Shown here piece after piece: positions 42,072-51,325 of a DNA stretch of 64,000 bases (its first letter is position 1; each line of letters starts with the position of its first letter). A program made the translations under genes and the position numbers. The notes below the pieces were generated by a model, which saw only the letters and a program-made list of their open reading frames with translations, did not search any database and had not been told where the DNA came from. The DNA is from Candidatus Saccharicenans subterraneus (GTDB taxonomy: Bacteria; Acidobacteriota; Aminicenantia; Aminicenantales; Saccharicenantaceae): positions 1 to 64,000 of the forward strand of contig QUAH01000002.1 of the NCBI GenBank assembly GCA_003426165.1, given 5' to 3'.

Positions 42072-43151
42072 TCAGGCCGTTTTGGAGACGTTGAACCGGA
42101 TGCTGAGGATGTCTCCGTCCCTGACCGGATAATCCCGGCCCACCAGCTTGAAATGTCCGTTGCCCCTGACCGCTTTATCAGAGCCGGCGGCCATCAGGTC
42201 ATCATAGTGGAAGCATTCGGCGGCGATGAAGCCCCGGGCCAGGTCGGTATGGATGGCAGCCGCAGCCTCCAGGGCCGTGGCTCCCCGACGGATGTTCCAG
42301 GCCCGGACCTCGTCCTCGCCGACGGTAAAGAAACTGATATAACCGAGGGTCTCATAGGCCAGCCCGGTCAATCGGTCCCGGGCCGATTCTCTTATCCCCA
42401 TGTCTTCCATGAAGGCTTGCGCCGACATTTCATCCAGCCGGGAGAGCTCCAGTTCAAACTGGCCCGCGAATTCAATAGCCGGGTACCGCTGGCTGATTCC
42501 AGAAAGGACTCCAGGATTTTTGCCGTATCTATCTTCACCAGAATTGAGTATGACAATGGCTGGTTTTCGCGTTAGAAACTGGAAGCAGCGAATGGCCAGT
42601 TCCTGGTTCGGGTCAAGGTCAACTTCACGGGCGGGTCTGGACTTATTTAGAGCTTCAGCTATCAGGCGGAGCGCCGACTCCTCAACTTTCTGGGCCGGGG
42701 CGACGTTTCCCTTTCTGGAATTAGCTTCGATTTTCTCCAACCTTTTTTCAGCAATGATCAGGTCGGCCAGCAATAGCTCCTGTTCTATCCTGCTCAAATC
42801 GAGAAGCGGCTCCGGTTCCCCCTGCCAGTCGGTCCGGAAGTTTCTGAGGACGATGGCCAGGGCCTCGCAGTTTCGGGCCAGTTTCATCAGGTCACCGGAA
42901 AAGGCATCCGCCTTCCCATCGCCCTCGCTCACACCGGCCAGGTCCACGATATCTATGGTTGGATACACCTTCCGTTTCGGATTGTATATTTCTGCCAGTT
43001 TCTCAACTCTCTCGTCTCCAATTTTAACCGCAGCCAGGTTAGGCCCCGCCTTAACAGTGGAAAAAGCCGAGACCTCGGCCGAGGAGCCGGTCAGGACATT
43101 GAACAGGGTTGTCTTGCCTGATTTTGGAAGCCCGATAAAACCGATTTTCAT
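42072..43151 (-). CDS. ychF: YchF/Obg-like ATPase
   Basis: A 359-residue OBG-family P-loop protein that prefers ATP and associates with ribosomes. The P-loop is GLPKSGKTT near residues 7-15, the Walker B/G3 region reads DIVDLAGVSEGDG and the C-terminal TGS domain (about 275-355) is marked by RRGATALEAAAAIHTDLARGF. Length and ending are as in other YchF proteins, which end in a basic or polar tail. ATG at 43151 begins MKIGFIG directly. Single-gene unit. Confidence 0.95.
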   Translation of the reverse strand: MKIGFIGLPKSGKTTLFNVLTGSSAEVSAFSTVKAGPNLAAVKIGDERVEKLAEIYNPKRKVYPTIDIVDLAGVSEGDGKADAFSGDLMKLARNCEALAIVLRNFRTDWQGEPEPLLDLSRIEQELLLADLIIAEKRLEKIEANSRKGNVAPAQKVEESALRLIAEALNKSRPAREVDLDPNQELAIRCFQFLTRKPAIVILNSGEDRYGKNPGVLSGISQRYPAIEFAGQFELELSRLDEMSAQAFMEDMGIRESARDRLTGLAYETLGYISFFTVGEDEVRAWNIRRGATALEAAAAIHTDLARGFIAAECFHYDDLMAAGSDKAVRGNGHFKLVGRDYPVRDGDILSIRFNVSKTA

Positions 43152-43447
43152 AGATGAAGCTCCAGATTTAAGCCATTGACGGATAAAAGTTCCAGGTGGG
43201 GAAAACCTGACTGTAACTTTTTAAGGCTAAAAATATAGCAGAAAGTCCGTCGCCTGTCGATATCCGGGCCAGTTTAAATCGGCCGCTAATTTCAGGGTAG
43301 GATAAGATTTATCAGCTCAATAGACCGGCCTCGCTCGAATCACCTTACGAACAGGCAGCCAAACGTGGCCGGGCTGCCCGGGCCGCAACTTGACAGCATT
43401 TCAGGCCAGAGATAAATTTTTTATGTAAGGTATGGTTGGGGCTTATC
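43152..43447. other. divergent intergenic region between ychF and the lipoprotein gene
   Basis: About 300 bases with promoters presumably for both sides. I cannot name a box pair with confidence, and no gene is seen. Confidence 0.3.
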
Positions 43448-43951
43448 ATGAACATGGGGGTAATTAAATTATCAGGCCGGAAGCTGATCATTCTGTTTTG
43501 CTGCCTTATATTCACCGCCCTTCCTGGCTGCCGGAGTCCCTTCTCTCCGATCGACGACCTGGAAAACATCCCGGAAGCTGCTGTGATCGAAGGTACAAAA
43601 ATCACCATGAAGGCTTTCCTTTACCGGGATTTCATGCCGGGCGGTGAGCCAGGGGGCTCATCACTCATCGCTGGAATCGAACTCACCGCTGAAGGGGTAT
43701 CTAACTTCCCCGATAACGTCGCGGCCGACAGGCTCTGGGTAACCAACAGGACCGATACCTGGGAAACCGGGTTCGAGTCAGAAATAAGGCCCAAGAGTCC
43801 GGGCGAGCCAAACAAGATTGAAGTCGTGGCCCGCGGCGGCCCGAAATGGGAAATCGGCACCAAAGCTGACGTGGTGGTCAGGCTCAAGGTTGACGGGAAG
43901 CTTTCCCTGTTCATCAAGTCGCTTAACAATGAGGTCGGGGCCGTCTATTGA
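43448..43951 (+). CDS. uncharacterised lipoprotein
   Basis: A 167-residue lipoprotein with a clear lipobox ALPGC (Cys28). The mature part is beta-rich, with no recognised domain; the end is VVVRLKVDGKLSLFIKSLNNEV, suggesting an immunoglobulin-like sandwich. I choose ATG 43448 (or 43454); the longer frame from TTG 43436 is less natural. It converges with the GH106 gene, 75 bases apart, so the two are not an operon. Function unknown. Confidence 0.7.
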   Translation: MNMGVIKLSGRKLIILFCCLIFTALPGCRSPFSPIDDLENIPEAAVIEGTKITMKAFLYRDFMPGGEPGGSSLIAGIELTAEGVSNFPDNVAADRLWVTNRTDTWETGFESEIRPKSPGEPNKIEVVARGGPKWEIGTKADVVVRLKVDGKLSLFIKSLNNEVGAVY

Positions 43952-44025
43952 AAGCACAAGTTTTTCTTAAAAATTGACCTGGCCAGCAGCTTAAAATTGA
44001 GGAATGAGTATTGTGTCCCGCGTCT

Positions 44026-47000
44026 TCACTGCTTATGGATAACTACGGGGCCGAGAAGGCCGGAGGGGAGCAGCGGGTCGCCTTGCTTGTAAAAACGGTG
44101 CGTGGTAAAAGTATAGCGTCGGGTGGGGCGGGGTTCATCTTTTAAGAGCCACTCGGGCCATCTGCCGTCGGCCACTCCATCCCAGGGCTCATTCTCATCG
44201 CCGATAAGTCGGTTAACCCAGAGGTTGGCCACTTCAATTTCCAGGAGATTATTTTTCTTTTTAAGCCCGCCTTTAAGGAGAACCCGGGGCGGGGCCGTCC
44301 AGACTATACCCAGCTCCTGTCCGTTAAGTTTCACCCGCGCCAGGCAGTTCACTTCACCCAGGTCAAGGTAAAGCCGGTTCTTCCGGGAAATTTCCAGGCC
44401 AGCCGGCAAATCGAAGTTTATGCTATATACCGCGGTTCCCGAATAATACCTGATACCCTCGGCCGGGTGTTTCGTCCAGTCGAGCAATTTTTCAAAAATG
44501 ACTTCCCCGGGACCTCCCCATTTCGGGTCAAACCACACCTTCCAGGGACCAGCGATCTCCATCAGGTTCTGCCCCTCGGGAAAATTTTCAAGGATAGCTT
44601 TCTTGAGCCGGTCCAGAGACTGGTTATTAATTTCTTCATCTGGCCAACTGCTGTGTTCAGGTTCAGCTTCAGTGACAGCATCATCAATTCTCTTGCCATT
44701 TATTTGGACCGCCAATCCTTTAGGCTTTTCTTTACCGTTTTCGCTTTCCTTTTGGGTTATAAAATTGAGTGATTCGAATCCTTTAGTTGCTACTTTTGCT
44801 TTTTCTATTTCGTTACTTCTTATTTTTTTCTTGATTAACTCATTCTGCTCATCTTCATTTCGTAATCCTGTTTTATTTCCTGACACAGTTTTATATTCAG
44901 CTTCAGATTCAATCTTAGGTTTAACCCCGCTCTGGCCCTTCTCAAAAACCACAAAGAAGCTTTGGTACGGTTCAAGCCTGATTCCGAGTTCAACGCCCGC
45001 CGGGCCAGCTTTAACTCCCTCAAGTTTGCGGATTTCCCCGGTAACCGGGTCCCAGAGCTCGGCCCGCAAGGAACCAGCTCTGAACCGGCAGACATCTTCC
45101 ACCCGCTCGGCCGTCCGGTTCGAAATAAAATAGATTTCGCACTCCAGTTCAGGCAGCAAACGGTGGGTATAGCGAATCTTCCCCGTATGGCAGGTAAAAT
45201 CGGGCCTAACACCCATCGTTTCGAGCACCGCTACCGTGTCTTCATAATCAGGATAAAGCCGGGCCTCAAGCGGGTTGGAATCACTTCTCACCGGCGCCGG
45301 GCTCAGCTTTCCACCCCAGAATATTTTTCCCTTTCCATAATCGCGCAGGGTGGAATCTTTTGGCCATTCCAGGCTTCCCCAGACCCTTTCGGCTGCTTCC
45401 TTAACCTGCCGGTCGCAGTCGGGATAATTTTCCAGGGAAGGCGACCTCCGGGGTGGACTGCCGACGACCACCGCCCCCTCCTTCACCAGCTCTTCAATCC
45501 TGGCCAGGAGCTCGGGCGTCATGGTTTCCAGGGCAGGAAGAACCATCAGCCGGTAGGAAGCCCCTCCCGGAAAGACTATTTTTCCATCTTCTACCTTAGC
45601 CAGCTTCATCAGCGCCGTCGGAGAACAGCCGTCAAAAGCATAACCGCGCTTATCAGGAAGGAACTCAGTACCGTCAGTGGCTCGGGCCGCCGGCCTGAAA
45701 ACCTGTGGCGCTCCTTCGGGCGTCAGGTACAGAATATCAGCCACCGGCTTCCCCTGGCTCAGGAGAAACTGGCACCTGGCAATGTATTCATGATACGGCC
45801 TGACCATTGACCACCAGGTCTGGCCGCGGTCCCAGTGCACACCGTAGGGGCCCATTGTCATTCCAGGCTTAAGCTCGTCATCGAGCGGATTATGGACAAA
45901 GGTATGAAAAATCAGCCGGTTCAATCCCTGGCAGAAAGCCCAGTCGGTCTGGCTTTTCATGTTACCGGGGTATTTCTTCCAGGCTTCCTGGGGCATGGCC
46001 GTAAAGGATTCGGCCGCAATCACCGGACGCCCCATCACGTGTCCGATTGAAGTGGCTTCGATAACGCTGAAGGCCGAATTAAAACCATAGCCGTCGCTCC
46101 AGAACTCACCCATGGGCACATCGGCCACGGCCCCCAGGTCAAAATCAGCCGCCGGGTTCATATCGTAGGGCTCAATTGAAAGGGTAAACCCGTATCTCCG
46201 ACCGAGCTCCTTGAATTTTTCGGCATGATTTTCCACGATGAGTTCGCTTGAGGTGCGCCTCAGGTCCCAGAGAAAACGCTCGCTTTCTTCCAGGCTGCCA
46301 ACAACGAGGCCGGCATAGACCGGGTAATAGGGCAAGGGGTCATAGCCACGACGGCGCTTGAATTCTTCCCGGAAATTCTGCGTGAAGTTCTGGGCTCCCA
46401 TTTCCCAGCTATCGATGTGGATCATAGTCCAGCCACCGCCGGCTGGCGACTTCTGCGGCCCGGCCCGGTGGATGAGCTTTCCCGCGTAGGCTTCAAAATG
46501 GGCCTCAAAGGCTTCCCGGCTGAACTTGTCGCACTCAAATCCCAGCCCCGGCACCGGAGCCGGCCTGGTCACCGCGCCGTTATTCCTGGCCACAAACCGC
46601 ATCACCGTCCAGCGGCCGGGCGGCACTTCCCAGGCCAGGCTGCCATCGGGCTGCAGGCGGTCAGTAAGGTTCACGAGGCGGTCTGGAGATATGGCGGCTT
46701 TCATCAGTTCCCATTTCTCGTTCCCGCGGTTATCAATTGCTTCCACACTAAACGGCGGCGGAAGATAAGGCCAGACACCCGGTTGCGAGGTATAAGGCGC
46801 GCGGTAATAAAGAGCCTTCTCATCTATCAACGAAATTCTTGGCTCAGTTTCAGGCGCCGGAAAAGCCAGCACGGCCACATCCCGGTACCATTCATCGCGC
46901 AGCTTCTTCAGTTCCGGGGTCAGGCTGCTCTCGCCGAAAAAGGGTTTTTTAGGTTCGGGCAGGGGCAGCTTCAAATTCATGGCGCCCGGACCCCTGACTG

Positions 47001-47478
47001 TAACTTCGGAAGCTACCAGGTGCTGCATCGATTGTTCCGGCCTGACCCAGGGCCCGCCGCTTCCGGCCCAGCCCGGACCGGAACCGAGGATGAGCCTTAT
47101 TCCCAGCCTCTCCGCTTCCCTGACCGCATGGGTGAAAAGCTCCTGCCACTCTTCACTCAGAAAATCAACCTTTCCCCTGGGCACACCCACGTTGACTTCC
47201 AGGAAAAGGGCCCACCTGATTCCGGCTCTTTTCATGGCTTCGAGATCCGCCGTCATTTTTTCCCGGCTAAGATTGCCATCCATGAAGTACCAGTAAACGC
47301 CGGGCCAGCAATCGTCGGGTGGTGAGATGAACCCCTTTTTCAGGGCAGATTCTTTTGAAGGCAGGCAGGCCTGGTTGAGCAGAGAAAGAACCACAAATAC
47401 AAGGATAAATAAAGAAAACGATACCGACCTGGCCACGATTAGACCAGACTTGGCAGCCTTTGTGTTCTTATCAGCCAT
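44026..47478 (-). CDS. GH106-like alpha-L-rhamnosidase, probable lipoprotein
   Basis: A large (1150 aa) glycoside hydrolase. The start SPPDDCWPGVYWYFMDGNLSREKMTADLEAMKRAGIRWALF is characteristic of GH106 alpha-L-rhamnosidases (shown here only as GVYWYFMDGN and LEAMKRAGI). The N-terminus has a hydrophobic helix ending NQAC (Cys38), probably a lipid anchor. The central catalytic part continues to about residue 830; a C-terminal galactose-binding-like beta-sandwich is at about 990-1150. Between them lies an unusual Lys/Glu-rich, AT-rich linker (about 860-960). It would remove L-rhamnose from plant or microbial polysaccharide outside the inner membrane. It is divergent from the isomerase-like gene. 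Confidence 0.85.
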   Translation of the reverse strand: MADKNTKAAKSGLIVARSVSFSLFILVFVVLSLLNQACLPSKESALKKGFISPPDDCWPGVYWYFMDGNLSREKMTADLEAMKRAGIRWALFLEVNVGVPRGKVDFLSEEWQELFTHAVREAERLGIRLILGSGPGWAGSGGPWVRPEQSMQHLVASEVTVRGPGAMNLKLPLPEPKKPFFGESSLTPELKKLRDEWYRDVAVLAFPAPETEPRISLIDEKALYYRAPYTSQPGVWPYLPPPFSVEAIDNRGNEKWELMKAAISPDRLVNLTDRLQPDGSLAWEVPPGRWTVMRFVARNNGAVTRPAPVPGLGFECDKFSREAFEAHFEAYAGKLIHRAGPQKSPAGGGWTMIHIDSWEMGAQNFTQNFREEFKRRRGYDPLPYYPVYAGLVVGSLEESERFLWDLRRTSSELIVENHAEKFKELGRRYGFTLSIEPYDMNPAADFDLGAVADVPMGEFWSDGYGFNSAFSVIEATSIGHVMGRPVIAAESFTAMPQEAWKKYPGNMKSQTDWAFCQGLNRLIFHTFVHNPLDDELKPGMTMGPYGVHWDRGQTWWSMVRPYHEYIARCQFLLSQGKPVADILYLTPEGAPQVFRPAARATDGTEFLPDKRGYAFDGCSPTALMKLAKVEDGKIVFPGGASYRLMVLPALETMTPELLARIEELVKEGAVVVGSPPRRSPSLENYPDCDRQVKEAAERVWGSLEWPKDSTLRDYGKGKIFWGGKLSPAPVRSDSNPLEARLYPDYEDTVAVLETMGVRPDFTCHTGKIRYTHRLLPELECEIYFISNRTAERVEDVCRFRAGSLRAELWDPVTGEIRKLEGVKAGPAGVELGIRLEPYQSFFVVFEKGQSGVKPKIESEAEYKTVSGNKTGLRNEDEQNELIKKKIRSNEIEKAKVATKGFESLNFITQKESENGKEKPKGLAVQINGKRIDDAVTEAEPEHSSWPDEEINNQSLDRLKKAILENFPEGQNLMEIAGPWKVWFDPKWGGPGEVIFEKLLDWTKHPAEGIRYYSGTAVYSINFDLPAGLEISRKNRLYLDLGEVNCLARVKLNGQELGIVWTAPPRVLLKGGLKKKNNLLEIEVANLWVNRLIGDENEPWDGVADGRWPEWLLKDEPRPTRRYTFTTHRFYKQGDPLLPSGLLGPVVIHKQ

Positions 47479-47596
47479 ACTAACCCTTGAACCCTCAGAC
47501 GAAATTTAAGAACCTGACCCGACCAGAATAAAACTCCGGCAGAAATGGTGTCAAGAAATTCCTGGCTGAGAAACTAACTTAAAAGAGTTCCCTGGT
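47479..47596. other. divergent spacer upstream of GH106 gene
   Basis: The first part of a 407-base divergent region. It should hold the minus-strand promoter of the GH106 gene, which I cannot identify. The rest of the region holds the plus-strand promoter at 47597-47626 and a small frame at 47657-47830. Confidence 0.3.
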
Positions 47597-47626
47597 TTGA
47601 CAGCCGCGGAAGGCAAAACTTATAAT
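47597..47626 (+). promoter_or_regulatory. full-consensus sigma-70-type promoter
   Basis: TTGACA (47597-47602) and TATAAT (47621-47626) are both perfect, 18 bases apart. Transcription would start near 47633, about 250 bases before the isomerase-like gene, and would first cover the small frame at 47657-47830. Confidence 0.7.
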
Positions 47627-47656
47627 CCGGCCGTAAGGCCTGAGGATTAGAGGAAA

Positions 47657-47830
47657 ATGCGCTCCAGGTACGCTCCTGTTCTGTTCCCTTACCGGCAATG
47701 TTCAAAAAGGTGCCAGCCACATGCTCCTGGCTTCCGGCTGGAACACCCGGATTCCATTTCCAGCCTGTTTGAAAACATTACGCAAATAAAAAGCGATGAC
47801 TTATTGGCCGGAAAACATAAATTTATTTAA
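47657..47830 (+). CDS. possible 57-aa small protein or leader peptide
   Basis: A 57-codon frame begins at ATG 47657, with GAGG at 47650-47653 close upstream and a perfect promoter 30 bases before that, and ends with TAA at 47828-47830. The product begins MRSRYAPVLFPYRQCSKRC, is basic with two cysteines and has no membrane helix. It ends 55 bases before the isomerase-like gene. The short ribosome-binding-site spacing and lack of any known family keep it uncertain; it may instead be an untranslated leader. Confidence 0.3.
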   Translation: MRSRYAPVLFPYRQCSKRCQPHAPGFRLEHPDSISSLFENITQIKSDDLLAGKHKFI

Positions 47831-47885
47831 CTTGCGGGCGACTGGAAAAGCCCGGCGCTGAAAATGGCAGTAAAGGGAGGCATGA

Positions 47886-49448
47886 ATGACGCCCAGAACC
47901 AAAATCCATAATGGGTTCTTATCATCATTAATTTTAACGTCCACACTCATTTTTCTGATTTCAGGTCTGGCCCTGGCTGGCAACACGGGAGCGCCAAATG
48001 TTCAAGCCGCAAAAGCCGAACTCAATCCTGCGCCCGTGAAAATCGGCCTGTTCGGTATCGGGCTTAACACCTACTGGGGACAGTTTGCCGGCCTGCGCGA
48101 TCGGCTCGAGGGCTATCTCAAGACCATAGAAACCAGGCTGTCTTCGGGCCAGGGTTGCCAGGTAATCTCCGCTGGCCTGGTGGACTCCGTGGATAAGGCC
48201 CGGGAGGCAGCCAGCCTGTTCAAGGCCCGGGATGTAAGAATCATTTTTCTCTATGTCTCCACCTATGCCCTGTCCTCAACCGTTCTGCCGGTGGTCCAGG
48301 AAGTTAAGGTACCGGTCATTGTCCTCAACCTGCAGCCCGCACCGGCCATCGATTACAGGTGGTTTAACTCGCTCGGCGACCGGGGCAAGATGACCGGTGA
48401 ATGGCTGGCCTTCTGCCAGGCCTGCTCGGTTCCGGAAATAGCCAATGTCTTCAGCCGGGCCGGAATTGACTTTCAACTGGTAACCGGAACTCTCGATGAC
48501 CCCGAGGCCTGGAAAGAAATAAACGAATGGGTGGAAGCTGCCCGCGTGGCCGAAATCCTGAGCCAGACCACCCTCGGCATTCTCGGGCATTATTACAGCG
48601 GTATGCTCGACGTCTATTCTGACCCGACCCAGCTGGCAGCCAGCCTTGGACTTCATATCGAATTTCTGGAAATGGCTGAACTAAAAGTCCTCAGGCAGAA
48701 AGTAACCAGGAAAGAAATTGAGGCCAAAATCAAGGAAATGCAGGCCGCCTTCAAAATCCTGCCCGAATGTTCCCCGGCAGAAATTGAGCGGGCAGCCAGG
48801 ACCGCCTGCGCCCTGGATCGCCTGGTAGCCGAAAAGAACCTGGGCTGCGTGGCTTACTACTACGAAGGAACTCCTGGAAGCGAAGAAGAAGACATCGTTA
48901 CTTCCATGATTGCCGGGAATTCCCTGCTGACCGCCCGGCATGTGCCCATGGCCGGGGAAGGCGAGCTCAAGAATGCCGTGGCCATGAAAATTATGGATGC
49001 CTTCGGCGCCGGCGGCTCTTTCACCGAGTTCTATGCCATGGACTTTAACGAGGGTGTGGTGCTCATGGGCCACGATGGCCCGGGGCACGTTGGCATAGCC
49101 GAAGGCCAGCCGCTGCTCAAGCCGCTCGGCGTTTTCCACGGCAAGCCGGGTCGGGGCCTGAGCATTGAAATGAAGGTAAAAAACGGGCCGGTGACCCTGC
49201 TGTCGGTGGTGCAGACCAGGAACGGGGAACTCAAGCTGCTGGTGGCCGAAGGCGAATCGGTTCCCGGGCCCATCCTGGAAATCGGCAATACCAATAGCCG
49301 CTACAAGTTCTCGCTTGGCGTAAAGGGCTTCATAGAAGCCTGGAGCAAAGAAGGCCCGGCCCATCACTGCGCCGTTGGCCTCGGCCACATTGCCTCAAAA
49401 ATTCAGAAATTGGCCGCCATAATGGGCCTGAAATTCGTCAGGGTCTGA
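47886..49448 (+). CDS. L-arabinose/L-fucose isomerase-fold protein with a signal peptide
   Basis: A 520-residue protein. From residue 50 on it resembles L-arabinose isomerase-type and L-fucose isomerase-type enzymes: KIGLFGIGLNTYW, the Glu-containing YYYEGTPGSEEEDIVTS, NSLLTARHVPMAGEGELKNAVAMKI and FMALMGHDGPGH-like GVVLMGHDGPGH with metal-ligand-type Glu and His residues. Unusually, the N-terminus is a signal peptide (FLSSLILTSTLIFLISGLALAG), and no internal start codon precedes the enzyme domain, so export seems intended. Sugar isomerases are normally cytoplasmic. It is next to a GH106 rhamnosidase and may act on released sugars in the periplasm (inference), or be a binding protein of that fold. 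Confidence 0.78.
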   Translation: MTPRTKIHNGFLSSLILTSTLIFLISGLALAGNTGAPNVQAAKAELNPAPVKIGLFGIGLNTYWGQFAGLRDRLEGYLKTIETRLSSGQGCQVISAGLVDSVDKAREAASLFKARDVRIIFLYVSTYALSSTVLPVVQEVKVPVIVLNLQPAPAIDYRWFNSLGDRGKMTGEWLAFCQACSVPEIANVFSRAGIDFQLVTGTLDDPEAWKEINEWVEAARVAEILSQTTLGILGHYYSGMLDVYSDPTQLAASLGLHIEFLEMAELKVLRQKVTRKEIEAKIKEMQAAFKILPECSPAEIERAARTACALDRLVAEKNLGCVAYYYEGTPGSEEEDIVTSMIAGNSLLTARHVPMAGEGELKNAVAMKIMDAFGAGGSFTEFYAMDFNEGVVLMGHDGPGHVGIAEGQPLLKPLGVFHGKPGRGLSIEMKVKNGPVTLLSVVQTRNGELKLLVAEGESVPGPILEIGNTNSRYKFSLGVKGFIEAWSKEGPAHHCAVGLGHIASKIQKLAAIMGLKFVRV

Positions 49449-49644
49449 ACTGGGAGCGGGAGTTACTGCCTGTTGATTATCTACAACTCATTCAGGAAAA
49501 GACGGCTAATTTTTTAAAAATTCTGAACCAACAAGGGCTGAAATCGACGAGGCTATTTCTAACCCTGCAGTTGATTCGATATTTGCGATTTAAGAGGTTG
49601 ATAAAGAATAAATTAAACCCATCCCCAAAGGCAGAAAAATCTTC

Positions 49645-49673
49645 TTGACACCCCCGCCGGAAATCATAATCAT
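49645..49673 (+). promoter_or_regulatory. promoter of the GDSL esterase gene
   Basis: A perfect TTGACA (49645-49650) is followed after 17 bases by AATCAT (49668-49673), which matches the -10 at four of six positions. The start near 49680 lies just before the AAGGAGG of the gene at 49694. Confidence 0.45.
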
Positions 49674-49693
49674 AATAGTCAAGGAGGGCCAAA

Positions 49694-51325
49694 ATGTTTA
49701 CCAGGGTTAAAGGGAGTATTCTTTTCTTTTTTCTGGCGGGGCTGGCTGTCTCGCTGCTGGTTTTCTTCGCACCGGCAGCCGGCCAGGAGCGCCTGATAGC
49801 AAAAAAATCCACGCTCCGGACCAATTCCCTGCTGTTTGTCCCGAAAACGACACTGCTGGCCGTGGGCGACAGCCTGACCCAGGGTACCAGGGACGCCACC
49901 AACAACCAGTACCATCTGCAGAATGCTTACCTGCAGAAGGTGGCCAATAAGCTGAGCCTGGTTCTGCCGTTGAAATTCAGCCAGGCCTGGCTCGATGTCA
50001 ACGGCACCCGGCTTAACCCCCTGACCGTTCCCAGCAACCTCGGCGTCGACGGAGAGGACATCTTTTCGGTGGAAGGATACGAATACTACAAGCGGGCCGG
50101 CACCAGTTCAAATTATATTTCATCGGATTACCTCTGCGACCGGCTTCAGCCCTACCTCTTCACCGACATGCACGACAAGGTGCTCTACCCGATCAACATC
50201 CTGGCCGGAAAGCCGGTCAGCCAGATCGATGCCCTGATCTGGCACCTGAACAACCGGACCGGACCGGCCATCGTCATTTTCTGGGTGGGAAACAACGATG
50301 CCGCTCTGTCGACGCTGGGCCTCGGGGGGCAGAACCCGCAGTACCTGCCCATTCCGTTTGACCAGATCAAGGACAGGTTGAAACCGGTAGTAAGTTACCT
50401 CCTGAACTACGGGCTAAGCCAGGGAGCCATCGCTTTTGAACCATACACCCCGGCCCAGATCGAGCATAACCTGACCGATATTGCCGATTTCCAGGCTCAG
50501 CTCACCAGGCTGGTCACCCGGATTAACCTCAACCGCTCCGGGGTCAAGTATTTCTTCCTGACCTATCCTTACTACCCGGAAATCGGCTACCTCATGGGCA
50601 AAGAGGACCTGGAATTCTATTTGACCAACAAGCTGGGCTACGTTGTCCCCGATGGCTTTACAGGCCGGATTCCGCTTCTAACCTTCCTCTGCCTTTATGA
50701 GCTGGCCAGGGAAGGCGAGTTTGTCCGGATTGGCACCGTTCTGGCCAACGACCGGCTGGTCATGAGCCCGGATGAAGCCTTGATTATCAAAAACCGCATT
50801 GACCTGTTCAACGCCGCCGTCAAGTCGCTGAACGGCCGGCCCAATTCTTACATCGTGGATATTGGTGACAGGCTCAACCAGACTTTCTACACCGGCCTGC
50901 CGGTTGGCAGCTATACTCTGACCAGGAACTGGGGGCGCGGTGGCTCTTTCTCCCTGGACGGCGTGCACGCCGGGCATACTGTCCACGCTCATATTGCCAA
51001 TATTGTTCTTGAGGCCATAAATAATGCCACCGGCCTGAACGCTCCGCTCTGGGACCTGGCCTCGGTCCTGCCTTCTGACCCCTACTTCGATTTCGACGGC
51101 GACGGCTGGGTGCCCGGGCCCAACCTGGCGGCTTCGGGCCGGACCAAAATCCTCTACCTGTTCAAGGACTACCAGGAAGGCGTTTACGGCCCGGCAGTAA
51201 TTGACACCATGAACCCTGCTGACGTCTGGTCGCTTATCTCCGATGCCCTGCTGGAAGAGATCCTCGGCATTTCACTGATCAGGGCTGAAGCTGAAAGAAT
51301 TGGCGTGGTGCAGCTCAAAAAATAA
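49694..51325 (+). CDS. secreted GDSL/SGNH-family esterase
   Basis: A 543-residue exported hydrolase. A signal peptide is at residues 1-32. The SGNH blocks are present: GDSLTQG with Ser60, the Asn-containing WVGNNDAAL block III, and the DGVHAGHTVH block V with the catalytic Asp and His. The C-terminus (about 455-540) is an extra segment with DFDGDGWVPGPN, an EF-hand-like calcium motif. Likely substrate is a lipid or an acyl ester on sugar, but it is not known. AAGGAGG precedes the ATG. Confidence 0.9.
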   Translation: MFTRVKGSILFFFLAGLAVSLLVFFAPAAGQERLIAKKSTLRTNSLLFVPKTTLLAVGDSLTQGTRDATNNQYHLQNAYLQKVANKLSLVLPLKFSQAWLDVNGTRLNPLTVPSNLGVDGEDIFSVEGYEYYKRAGTSSNYISSDYLCDRLQPYLFTDMHDKVLYPINILAGKPVSQIDALIWHLNNRTGPAIVIFWVGNNDAALSTLGLGGQNPQYLPIPFDQIKDRLKPVVSYLLNYGLSQGAIAFEPYTPAQIEHNLTDIADFQAQLTRLVTRINLNRSGVKYFFLTYPYYPEIGYLMGKEDLEFYLTNKLGYVVPDGFTGRIPLLTFLCLYELAREGEFVRIGTVLANDRLVMSPDEALIIKNRIDLFNAAVKSLNGRPNSYIVDIGDRLNQTFYTGLPVGSYTLTRNWGRGGSFSLDGVHAGHTVHAHIANIVLEAINNATGLNAPLWDLASVLPSDPYFDFDGDGWVPGPNLAASGRTKILYLFKDYQEGVYGPAVIDTMNPADVWSLISDALLEEILGISLIRAEAERIGVVQLKK

